Positions 8,615 to 16,241 of a DNA stretch of 64,000 nt are shown in pieces (positions within the stretch are counted from its first letter, which is position 1; each line of letters starts with the position of its first letter). A program made the position numbers and the translations under genes. This DNA comes from an uncultured bacterium. GTDB taxonomy: Bacteria > Bacillota > Clostridia > Lachnospirales > Lachnospiraceae. The notes below the pieces were generated by a model. The model made no database searches and was not told where the DNA came from. It saw only the letters and a list, made by a program, of their open reading frames with translations. The DNA lies in contig CAJMNR010000009.1 of assembly GCA_905214875.1 (NCBI GenBank), positions 17,983-81,982 on the forward strand, read 5' to 3'.

Positions 8615-10063
8615 ATGGCAGAAGTGTTAAGTAGTATTGACTACAAAAAAGTGTTTCATTTCTTCGAAGAAATTAGTAATGTGCCAAGAGGTTCACGTAA
8701 TAACAAGGGAATTAGCGACTACCTTGTAAAATTTGCGAAAGACCGTGGTTTATATTACGAGCAAGATGAAATGTTAAACGTTATCATTATAAAGGATGCA
8801 ACACCAGGCTATGAAGATCATGATGCAGTTATGCTTCAAGGTCACATGGATATGGTATGTATTAAAGAACCAGACTCTAACCATGATTTTGAAAAAGATC
8901 CTTTAAAATTAAAAATTAATGGAGACTTTATCGAAGCAGAAGGTACAACTCTTGGTGGAGATGATGGTATCGCGATTGCATACGCACTTGCGATTTTAGA
9001 TAGCAATGAATTTAAACATCCACGTCTTGAAGTAGTAATTACAACAGATGAAGAAATCGGTTTATTAGGTGCAACAGCTTTAGATGTTAAGAATCTAAGA
9101 GCGAAAAACATGATCAATATCGATTCCGAAGAAGAAAGCAATATCCTTGTTGGATGTGCAGGCGGTATGACATCCATTAGTGAATTTACATTTGCAAGCG
9201 AAACAGTAAGCGGTGTGAAAGTTACTTGTCAAGTAAGAGGATTACAAGGCGGACATTCAGGTGTAGACATTAAGAAACACCGTACAAACGCAACAATCCT
9301 TTCTGCAAGACTTATGACTGACTTACGAAAAGAATTTGACTTTGCAGTGGCAAAATTCGAAAGTGGTGAAAAAGATAATGCGATTCCAAGCGTATCTAAT
9401 ATCGAATTCGTAATTGCAAAAGACAAAGTGGATGCATTTACAGCGAAGATTGCAGCAATGAATGCAGTTTATGAAGGTGAAATTAAGACAACTGAACCAG
9501 ACTTCAAAGTTGTTACATTAGTAGCAGAAGAAGGAAGCTTTGAATGTCTTTCTAAAGAAAACTTTGAAAAAGTAATCCTTTATATCTTATTCCAACCAAA
9601 CGGAATTCAAACAATGAGCGCTGACATTGAAGGATTAGTTGAAAGTTCATTAAACCTTGGTATTTGTAAAGTAGAACCTACAAGCGCTTTATTCAGCTAC
9701 TCTGTACGAAGCAGCGTTGCTACTTACAAGACTTTCATGTCAGATAAGATCAAATTATTTACTGAAAACCTTGGCGGAACATACAGAATTGAAGGAGAAT
9801 ATCCAGGCTGGGAATACAAACATGAATCAAAATTACGTGAAGTATTCGTTGATTTATATAAAGATGAATTCGGTCGTGACCCAATCATCGAAGTAATCCA
9901 TGCAGGACTTGAATGTGGTATCTTAGCAAACAAGATGCCAGGACTTGATATCGTTTCTATCGGACCAGATATGCATGACGTGCATACTCCAAAAGAAACA
10001 TTAAGCATCAGTTCTACAATTCGTGTATTCGATTATATCGTAAAAGTTTTAGCAGCAATTTAA
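8615..10063 (+). CDS. pepD: M20 aminoacyl-histidine dipeptidase (PepD type)
   Basis: A 482-residue cytosolic zinc dipeptidase of the M20C type. Metal and catalytic motifs are visible: GHMDMV (His and Asp near residue 78), GGDDGIAIAY, TTDEEIGLLGA (the Glu pair near 151) and the C-terminal HAGLECGI metal site. The lid domain lies between about residues 190 and 370. The family cleaves Xaa-His and other dipeptides and often supplies amino acids from imported peptides, a job that suits the neighbouring starvation-controlled transporter, although they are separate units. The start at 8615 has GGAGATAG upstream; an ATG at 8576 is too close to the promoter. Confidence 0.88.
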   Translation: MAEVLSSIDYKKVFHFFEEISNVPRGSRNNKGISDYLVKFAKDRGLYYEQDEMLNVIIIKDATPGYEDHDAVMLQGHMDMVCIKEPDSNHDFEKDPLKLKINGDFIEAEGTTLGGDDGIAIAYALAILDSNEFKHPRLEVVITTDEEIGLLGATALDVKNLRAKNMINIDSEEESNILVGCAGGMTSISEFTFASETVSGVKVTCQVRGLQGGHSGVDIKKHRTNATILSARLMTDLRKEFDFAVAKFESGEKDNAIPSVSNIEFVIAKDKVDAFTAKIAAMNAVYEGEIKTTEPDFKVVTLVAEEGSFECLSKENFEKVILYILFQPNGIQTMSADIEGLVESSLNLGICKVEPTSALFSYSVRSSVATYKTFMSDKIKLFTENLGGTYRIEGEYPGWEYKHESKLREVFVDLYKDEFGRDPIIEVIHAGLECGILANKMPGLDIVSIGPDMHDVHTPKETLSISSTIRVFDYIVKVLAAI

Positions 10064-10066
10064 TGA

Positions 10067-10147
10067 GGACGTCGACTTAAGTCGGCATCCTTTGGAAGTA
10101 AATTGGCACGAATAAGCCCTGGCAAACCGGGCTGTTCGTGCCAATTT
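10067..10147. repeat. Two adjacent strong inverted repeats after pepD
   Basis: A 24-base near-perfect palindrome (10067-10090, centred on CGACTTAAGTCG) is followed by a larger hairpin. In the latter AAATTGGCACGAA (10100-10112) pairs perfectly with TTCGTGCCAATTT (10135-10147), with an inner AGCCC/GGGCT stem. Flanking bases TTTGGA and TCCAAA extend the pairing. There is no U-run, so it is not a classic terminator. It may still end or stabilise the pepD transcript. No second copy was seen in the window. Confidence 0.6.
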
Positions 10148-10256
10148 GCTATCCAAAAGTATTCATATTTACTGCTGTTATTGAGAAAAAATGTCATATT
10201 TATTTAATACATATGAAATAATTAAGAAAAAAATAAGATACTTTTTGATACTTCTA

Positions 10257-10265
10257 TGATATAAT
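10257..10265 (+). promoter_or_regulatory. Extended -10 promoter of the LCP gene
   Basis: TGATATAAT is an extended -10 box (TGnTATAAT). No good -35 lies at 17 bases; TTGATA occurs only 9 bases upstream. Confidence 0.5.
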
Positions 10266-10300
10266 ATGCTGAAATTACTTAGGAGTAGGTGTTTGACTTT

Positions 10301-11521
10301 ATGAAAGGAAAGAATGATCTAGACGGAAAAAAGGTACATGAACAGCCTGAAAACAAAATAGTGATTACTAAAGATTCTTCATTAATTTCCTATCAGCCAC
10401 TTAATATGGAAAGTCCGAAAAAAGGGAAAAAACTATGGAGAAAAATCTTGATCGGATTTTTTTGTATCCTGCTCATTTCTTTGATTGGTATAGTTGCATT
10501 TTCAAAACATATCTTAGGATATGTTAATTATAAAGACTTTAGTAATAAGAAGAATAAAGTTATTGTTCAAGAAGAGAAATTCGATACTGATGGAAGTTCT
10601 TCAAGCAGTGGTTTGGATGAATTAGATCCAAAGGAGGTAAAATGGAATAACGGCGGAGAGATAAAGAAAGTAGAAGGAGTTACAAACCTTTTATTTATTG
10701 CAGAAGAAAAGGAAGAAGATGAAATCCGTGGCCGCTCCGATGTCATAATCATCGTTACGATTAATACAAAAGACAACACATTGAAGCTCACTTCGATACT
10801 TAAGGATACGTATGTCCAAATTCCAGGATATCAAGATAATCGAATCAACTCGGCTTACCGTACCGGGGATATCCCACTTTTAGAAAAAACAATCGAACAG
10901 AATTTTAACATTCAGGTAGATGGCTATATCAAAGTAGATTTTGATGGCTTTTCAGATTTGATCGATGCCTTAGGAGGCGTTGAGGTTACCTTGACGAAAA
11001 AAGAGGCGAAATGGCTCAACGAAGGAAATCATATCCTTGATGAGGATTCACGAAACTTAAAGTCAGGAAAGCAGCGTTTAAATGGAGCGCAAGCACTCGG
11101 CTATGCAAGGATTTGTAAAGTGCCAACCGTAAATGGACAGAGCAACGATTATGGTCGCACATGGAGACAAAAAGCAGTAATTAGCAGTGTGTTTAATGAC
11201 TATAAAAACCAGTCACTTACAGATATGGTTGCTTTGGCACCAAAGGTTTTATCATTAATCACTTCGGATTTGACCGAATCAAAAATCTTATCACTTGCAA
11301 TGACGGCAATTGATTTGAAAGTAGATCAAATTGAGACGTTATCCATTCCAATCAAAGACAGCTATGAGACGAAATCAGTCCGTGATATGGCAGTCTTGGT
11401 TCCAAATTTAGAAGAAAATATTTCTGCGATCGACGCATTCCTTTATGGAAGTGATTTTGATGCAGAAGATTACCTTGGAGAAAGCATTGACGATTATCAG
11501 ATTGACTTTAGCGTAAAATAA
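10301..11521 (+). CDS. LytR-CpsA-Psr (LCP) family wall-polymer ligase
   Basis: A 406-residue membrane protein: cytoplasmic N-terminus of about 45 residues, one transmembrane helix (about 49-69), a linker, then the LCP domain (about 125-280). Family signatures include the RSDVIIIVTINTKDNTLKL strand and Arg near DNRINSAYRTGD. Also visible are DGYIKVDFDGFSDLIDALGG and GAQALGYARICK. LCP enzymes transfer polyprenyl-linked polymers to peptidoglycan on the outer face. Here it could attach the polysaccharide made by the locus 11 kb downstream; that is inference. The ATG at 10301 follows AGGTG by 9 bases. An in-frame GTG at 10289 sits only 3 bases from AGGAG and is a possible alternative. Confidence 0.85.
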   Translation: MKGKNDLDGKKVHEQPENKIVITKDSSLISYQPLNMESPKKGKKLWRKILIGFFCILLISLIGIVAFSKHILGYVNYKDFSNKKNKVIVQEEKFDTDGSSSSSGLDELDPKEVKWNNGGEIKKVEGVTNLLFIAEEKEEDEIRGRSDVIIIVTINTKDNTLKLTSILKDTYVQIPGYQDNRINSAYRTGDIPLLEKTIEQNFNIQVDGYIKVDFDGFSDLIDALGGVEVTLTKKEAKWLNEGNHILDEDSRNLKSGKQRLNGAQALGYARICKVPTVNGQSNDYGRTWRQKAVISSVFNDYKNQSLTDMVALAPKVLSLITSDLTESKILSLAMTAIDLKVDQIETLSIPIKDSYETKSVRDMAVLVPNLEENISAIDAFLYGSDFDAEDYLGESIDDYQIDFSVK

Positions 11522-11554
11522 AGAGGACATGCCGCTTGAGGCATACTTTAAAGG

Positions 11555-11594
11555 CCTTCTCGTATACTAATAACAGTATACGGGGAGGTTTTTT
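11555..11594 (+). terminator. Terminator hairpin overlapping the next gene's ribosome site
   Basis: CCTTCTCGTATACT (11555-11568) pairs with AGTATACGGGGAGG (11575-11588), followed by six T. The 3' arm contains the GGGGAGG ribosome site of the M23 gene, whose ATG is at 11596. The hairpin could therefore both end the LCP transcript and hide the ribosome site in read-through RNA. Confidence 0.7.
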
Positions 11595-11595
11595 A

Positions 11596-12462
11596 ATGCG
11601 TAATCGAAGAGATGTAAGACAAGTGTGTGGTATGTTAGGGGCACTTATTATTTCACTTACCTGTTCTGTAATTCTTCTTTGCTTGCTTTGGCAGTATAAA
11701 GAAGTTTTAGATATTGTACATGGGGTAGAATGGAACGAAGACAAGATCAGAGAGTTTGGAATTTGCGAAGAAGTACTAGGGTATTATTTAGATGGGAAAA
11801 ATAAAGCGGAAGACATGATCGAAGAGATTACGCTGCAGATGATGGTAAATGACTTTGAACTAAAGGACATGAGCCAGATCAAGACGCATATCTTAACGAA
11901 TCGATGTAAAAAGAAATTAAAAAGCAATCCGGATTTTAACGAGCTGTATTCGTTTTATAAGACAATGCTTACAAAGATTGATTATTTTCCAGTACCAAAT
12001 GACCTTGTAGGAAAGCAGACGGTAGGCTTTGATAATTCCTGGGGCGGAAAGCGGACCTATGGAGGAGAACGAAAGCATGAAGGCTGCGATATAATGACAA
12101 GCAACAATGAGAGAGGGTATTTTCCAATCCTTAGCATAACGGACGGCGTTGTAGAAAATAAAGGCTGGTTAAAGCTTGGTGGGTACCGCCTTGGAATCCG
12201 TGGAACCAATGGCTGTTACTATTACTATGCGCATCTGTATTCCTATGCGGATGGAGTAGAAGAAGGCGACCACATAAAGGCAGGGCAGTTATTAGGGTTT
12301 ATGGGAGATACGGGATATAGTGAAAAAGAAGGAACAACAGGAAATTTCGACGTGCATCTGCATATGGGAATGTATGTGACCCTAAAGGGAAAAGAAGTCA
12401 GTGTAAATCCTTATTCTATCTTAAAATATCTAGAACAGAAAAAAGTGTCCTATAATTTTTAG
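11596..12462 (+). CDS. M23-family metallopeptidase, membrane anchored
   Basis: A 288-residue protein with one N-terminal transmembrane helix (about residues 10-32) and an extracellular C-terminal M23 (LytM/peptidase) domain from about residue 150. Zinc-binding motifs are HEGCD (the HxxxD motif) and HLHMG near the C-terminus, with an intact third ligand pattern. Such enzymes cut peptide cross-links in peptidoglycan. The start at 11596 is chosen because GGGGAGG lies 8 bases upstream; an upstream TTG-initiated extension would run through the terminator hairpin. It follows the LCP gene, so both act at the wall. Confidence 0.85.
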   Translation: MRNRRDVRQVCGMLGALIISLTCSVILLCLLWQYKEVLDIVHGVEWNEDKIREFGICEEVLGYYLDGKNKAEDMIEEITLQMMVNDFELKDMSQIKTHILTNRCKKKLKSNPDFNELYSFYKTMLTKIDYFPVPNDLVGKQTVGFDNSWGGKRTYGGERKHEGCDIMTSNNERGYFPILSITDGVVENKGWLKLGGYRLGIRGTNGCYYYYAHLYSYADGVEEGDHIKAGQLLGFMGDTGYSEKEGTTGNFDVHLHMGMYVTLKGKEVSVNPYSILKYLEQKKVSYNF

Positions 12463-12489
12463 CTAGCTAGTTGTTAGTTGGAAATATAG

Positions 12490-12519
12490 TTACACTTTTT
12501 AAACAAAACATGGTATAAT
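12490..12519 (+). promoter_or_regulatory. Promoter of the alarmone synthetase gene
   Basis: TTACAC (12490-12495), an 18-base spacer and TATAAT (12514-12519) preceded by TGG, an extended -10. A leader of about 90 bases follows. Confidence 0.65.
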
Positions 12520-12617
12520 ACACTAGTGATAATTTCGATGTGGAATTGTCTTGATCAAAAGGGAGAAACCTGATACTTTTTTAGGTTAAAAATAATGATA
12601 AATGAGAGGTAAATAAT

Positions 12618-13421
12618 ATGGAAATACAACTTTGGAGAGAAATATTAGACCCTTATCAGTTAGCAGTAGATGAATTAATAGTAAAGTTTAACCATATTAT
12701 TAATGAATATCGTAATGCAGGAGCTTATTCTCCAATTGAATTAGTTGATGGAAGAGTAAAGAAGATTTCTAGCATACTTGAAAAAGCACAAAAGAAGAAC
12801 ATTAGTTTAGATGAGATTCAAGAAAAAATAGATGACATTGCTGGAATCCGTATTATTTGTCAGTTTGTTGAAGATATCGACAAAGTTGTAGAATTAATAC
12901 GCAACCGCGATGATATGGAGATAAAGCTTGAAAAAGACTATATTCAACATAGAAAAGAAAGCGGTTACCGTAGTTATCATGTAATCATTTATTATACTGT
13001 GCAAACGTTAAAAGGTGCTAAGACTATTCAGGCGGAAATCCAGATTCGTACATTGGCAATGAACTTCTGGGCAACCATTGAGCATAGTCTACAATATAAA
13101 TATAAGAAAAATATGCCGAGCCATATCCGTGCTAGACTGTCTAGTGCAGCAGAAGCTGTCATCAGCCTAGATCAAGAGATGAGTCAGATTCGTGGCGAAA
13201 TCATGGATGCGCAGAATTTCTTTAGTCTGAAAGCAAGTGTCGTATCCGACATTTTGACAAATATTCAGAACTTATATAAAGTTGCAAATAAACGAGAAGT
13301 CGTTAAGATTCAGGACGAATTTTTCAAAATCTATGAAACTGGCGATTTAGATCAATTGGAACGTTTTAATAAGGAACTCGACATTATCTCAGAAGGTTAT
13401 CGGGCACAAAGTTTAAAATAG
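12618..13421 (+). CDS. Small alarmone synthetase, RelQ-type (p)ppGpp synthetase
   Basis: A 267-residue soluble protein with a lone RelA/SpoT synthetase domain. Motifs are DGRVKKISSILEK, DDIAGIRIICQF (about 73-84), HRKESGYRSYHVIIYY (about 112-127) and EIQIRTLAMNFWATIEHSLQYKYK (about 139-162), with the catalytic and substrate Tyr, Arg and Glu residues in place. No hydrolase HD domain and no TGS/ACT regulatory region are present, and the length fits the RelQ group. It makes (p)ppGpp from ATP and GDP/GTP. The start has GAGAGG 9 bases upstream. Confidence 0.88.
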   Translation: MEIQLWREILDPYQLAVDELIVKFNHIINEYRNAGAYSPIELVDGRVKKISSILEKAQKKNISLDEIQEKIDDIAGIRIICQFVEDIDKVVELIRNRDDMEIKLEKDYIQHRKESGYRSYHVIIYYTVQTLKGAKTIQAEIQIRTLAMNFWATIEHSLQYKYKKNMPSHIRARLSSAAEAVISLDQEMSQIRGEIMDAQNFFSLKASVVSDILTNIQNLYKVANKREVVKIQDEFFKIYETGDLDQLERFNKELDIISEGYRAQSLK

Positions 13422-13437
13422 AATGGAGAATACTTAA

Positions 13438-14802
13438 GTGATGTTACCAATTACTTATACTAATCGTATGAAAGAACTGCTTGGTGAGGAATATGACGCT
13501 TACATTGAAAGCTTTGACAGACCACATCATACAGGCTTACGTGTCAATACGTTGAAAATATCCGTGGAAGAATTCAAGAAGATTTCTCCATTTGAGTTAA
13601 AAGAAGTACCATGGACTGAAAATGGTTTTTATTATGAGGGTGGCTTGCAGCCAGCAAAGCATCCGTATTATTATGCAGGACTTTACTATATCCAGGAACC
13701 AAGTGCGATGACTCCAGCTGCACTTCTTCCAATCGAGGAAGGGGACCGCGTGCTGGATCTTTGTGCTGCTCCGGGAGGAAAGTCTACGGAATTGGCTGCC
13801 AAGTTACATGGAACAGGCGTGCTTGTGACAAATGACATCAGTAATTCAAGAGCAAAAGCACTGCTTAAGAACATTGAGTTATTTGGCGTAAGGAATGCAA
13901 TCGTAGCCAGCGAGTCCCCAGAGAAATTAGCAAATACCTTTGAAGGATATTTTGATAAGATCTTAGTGGATGCCCCATGTTCCGGGGAAGGCATGTTTCG
14001 AAAGGACAGCGGCCTAATCAAGAGCTGGGAAGAATATGGAGTGGACTACTTTAGCAAGCTTCAAAAGCAGATCATCTTAGAAGCAGCTAAAATGCTACGT
14101 CCGGGCGGCCTTATGGTATACTCCACATGTACCTTCTCACCAGAAGAAAATGAACTTACCATTGCCCATTTAAAAGAGCACTATCCGGAATTTACTGTGC
14201 TTGATGTTAAGAGAGAAGAAGGATTTGACCGCGGCCATCCGGAATGGATTGGCAGCGATGATGAGAATCTGAAAAACTGTGTACGTCTCTGGCCTCACAA
14301 AATCAATGGAGAAGGCCATTTTGTTGCGCTTTTACAAAAAGGCGAAGACGAAGGAAGAAAGAAAGTTAAGACGAAGACAGAACCAGTCAAGCTCTCAGAT
14401 GAAGCAAAGGAATTCTTAAGTATGATTAGTGTAAAATCCTTTAAGAAGAATCATGAAATGTATGACGAACGATTAAACAGCCTTCCAGAAGGCATCTGTT
14501 CGTTAAAAGGGCTTCGTATCCTTCGAAGCGGCATGTATCTTGGGGATTTAAAGAAAAATAGATTTGAGCCAGCACAGCCACTTGCTTCTGCCCTTACGAA
14601 AGAAGAGTTTCCTAATGTAGTTAACCTTGAACTTAGTGATGAGAGAGTCATTAAGTATCTAAAAGGGGAAACCATTGAAATCGAGGATAAGAAGGCAAAG
14701 GGGTACCAGTTAGTTTGTGTAGACGGTTATTCTCTTGGTTGGGGAAAGACAAGCAAGGGAACGCTTAAGAATAAATACAATCCAGGCTGGAGATGGCTGT
14801 AG
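13438..14802 (+). CDS. rRNA m5C methyltransferase (RsmB/RsmF, NOL1/NOP2/sun family)
   Basis: A 454-residue SAM-dependent RNA methyltransferase. The N-terminal RNA-binding region is followed by the SAM site LDLCAAPGGKSTELAAKL (about residues 101-118), then DAPCSGEGMFRK with the conserved PC motif (about 178-189) and YSTCTFSPEENE with the catalytic TC motif (about 229-240). The C-terminal extension (about 320-454) is of the RsmF/PUA-like type. It is expected to methylate a cytosine in 16S rRNA. Either GTG at 13438 or the adjacent ATG at 13441 may start it; GGAG is 9 bases before the GTG. It heads a run of RNA-modification genes. Confidence 0.88.
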   Translation: MMLPITYTNRMKELLGEEYDAYIESFDRPHHTGLRVNTLKISVEEFKKISPFELKEVPWTENGFYYEGGLQPAKHPYYYAGLYYIQEPSAMTPAALLPIEEGDRVLDLCAAPGGKSTELAAKLHGTGVLVTNDISNSRAKALLKNIELFGVRNAIVASESPEKLANTFEGYFDKILVDAPCSGEGMFRKDSGLIKSWEEYGVDYFSKLQKQIILEAAKMLRPGGLMVYSTCTFSPEENELTIAHLKEHYPEFTVLDVKREEGFDRGHPEWIGSDDENLKNCVRLWPHKINGEGHFVALLQKGEDEGRKKVKTKTEPVKLSDEAKEFLSMISVKSFKKNHEMYDERLNSLPEGICSLKGLRILRSGMYLGDLKKNRFEPAQPLASALTKEEFPNVVNLELSDERVIKYLKGETIEIEDKKAKGYQLVCVDGYSLGWGKTSKGTLKNKYNPGWRWL

Positions 14803-14809
14803 GAGAATT

Positions 14810-15517
14810 ATGAAGAAGAAACTTAGGCTTGATAAGTACCTTGCTGATATGGGCGTAGGTACGAGAAGTGAAGTAAAGATTGCAATTAAAAAGGGTCATA
14901 TCAAGGTCAACGGAGAAATTGTAAAGTCACCAGAATTAAAGGTGGACGACAGTGACCGTGTATGCTATCAAGATAGAGAGATCAGTTATGTAACCCATGA
15001 GTATTATATGTTAAATAAACCGGCTGGCGTCGTATCGGCAACGGAAGATAAGCATTTTAAGACCGTTGTGGAACTCATTGATTCTGCAGCGAGAAAAGAC
15101 TTATTTCCTGTGGGACGATTAGACCGCGATACAGAAGGCCTTCTTCTGATCACAAACGATGGGGAACTGGCACATCGTTTGTTATCGCCAAAGAAAAAGG
15201 TCGGAAAGGTTTATTTTGCCAGAGTTGAGGGTAGAGTTACTGATGAAGATGTGAAGGCATTTAAAGAAGGACTCAAGGTAGATGAGGAATTTACCGCAAT
15301 GCCCGCAGAACTTACAATACTAAAATCTGATGAGATTTCCGAGATCGAACTTATGATCATGGAAGGAAAATTCCATCAGGTGAAGCGTATGTTTGAAGCA
15401 GTTGGAAAGAAAGTAGTGTATCTGAAGCGTTTATCCATGGGGGAACTTACGCTTGATGAAACACTTCCGATTGGCTCTTATCGTCCGCTTACAGAAGACG
15501 AACTTAAGAAACTTTAA
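14810..15517 (+). CDS. RsuA-family 16S rRNA pseudouridine synthase
   Basis: A 235-residue enzyme with an N-terminal S4 RNA-binding domain (about residues 1-60, LRLDKYLADMGVGTRSE) and the pseudouridine synthase core with the catalytic motif GRLDRDTEGLLLITND (Asp near residue 103). The ending KFHQVKRMFEAVGKKV is also typical. It probably converts a uridine of 16S rRNA. The start at 14810 follows AGGAG by 5 bases and lies 7 bases after the methyltransferase stop, so the two are co-transcribed. An in-frame extension into the upstream gene is rejected. Confidence 0.88.
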   Translation: MKKKLRLDKYLADMGVGTRSEVKIAIKKGHIKVNGEIVKSPELKVDDSDRVCYQDREISYVTHEYYMLNKPAGVVSATEDKHFKTVVELIDSAARKDLFPVGRLDRDTEGLLLITNDGELAHRLLSPKKKVGKVYFARVEGRVTDEDVKAFKEGLKVDEEFTAMPAELTILKSDEISEIELMIMEGKFHQVKRMFEAVGKKVVYLKRLSMGELTLDETLPIGSYRPLTEDELKKL

Positions 15518-15537
15518 AGAGATTTGGTGGAGGATAT

Positions 15538-16185
15538 ATGTTAAACAATATAGAGGCAGTAATTTTTGATTTAGACGGTACGTTGATCGATTCTATGTGG
15601 ATGTGGAAAAGCATCGACATAGAATTCCTTGGAGCAAGAGGCTTTGAACTGCCAGATGACTTACAACAGGCTATCTCCGGGATGAGTTTTACAGAAACAG
15701 CAACGTACTTTAAACAACGTTTTCATTTAGAAGAAAGCGTAGATGAGATTAAAGACATTTGGAATGAGATGGCATACCACAAATATATGTATGAAACTCC
15801 TTTAAAAGAGGGTGTTTTAACATTCCTTCAAGATTTAAAGGCACGCGGAATCAAGACAGGAATTGCAACAAGCAACTCCAGACATTTAGTAGAAAGCGTG
15901 ACAAGACAGCTGGATATCGAAAAGTATTTTGATACGATTCGTACGTCCTGCGAAGTTAAAAAAGGAAAGCCGGCTCCAGACATTTATGAACTTGTAGCAA
16001 GCGAGTTAGAAGTAGAGCCAAAGCACTGCCTAGTATTTGAAGATGTTACACAAGGAATCATGGCAGGAAAAAATGCAAACATGAAAGTTTGTGCAATCGA
16101 AGACAAGTACTCTGAGTTTGAACGTGAAGAAAAGATTCGACTTGCAGATTATTACATTAAGAATTATGATGAAATCACTAGATAG
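15538..16185 (+). CDS. HAD-superfamily (subfamily IA) phosphatase / phosphoglucomutase-like
   Basis: A 215-residue cytosolic hydrolase. Motif I is FDLDGTLIDS (residues 10-19) with the nucleophile and acid Asp pair, followed by a helical cap, motif II near TGIATSNS, motif III Lys in VKKGKPAPDIY, and motif IV VFEDVTQGIMAGKNA. The pattern is that of the beta-phosphoglucomutase/PGPase-like branch. The substrate cannot be told. It follows the pseudouridine synthase by 20 bases with a GGTGGAGG ribosome site. Confidence 0.85.
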   Translation: MLNNIEAVIFDLDGTLIDSMWMWKSIDIEFLGARGFELPDDLQQAISGMSFTETATYFKQRFHLEESVDEIKDIWNEMAYHKYMYETPLKEGVLTFLQDLKARGIKTGIATSNSRHLVESVTRQLDIEKYFDTIRTSCEVKKGKPAPDIYELVASELEVEPKHCLVFEDVTQGIMAGKNANMKVCAIEDKYSEFEREEKIRLADYYIKNYDEITR

Positions 16186-16241
16186 ATGTCAATAAGGCAC
16201 AGATAGTGTATGCTATAGAGCATTAGAAATGGAGTTTAGAA

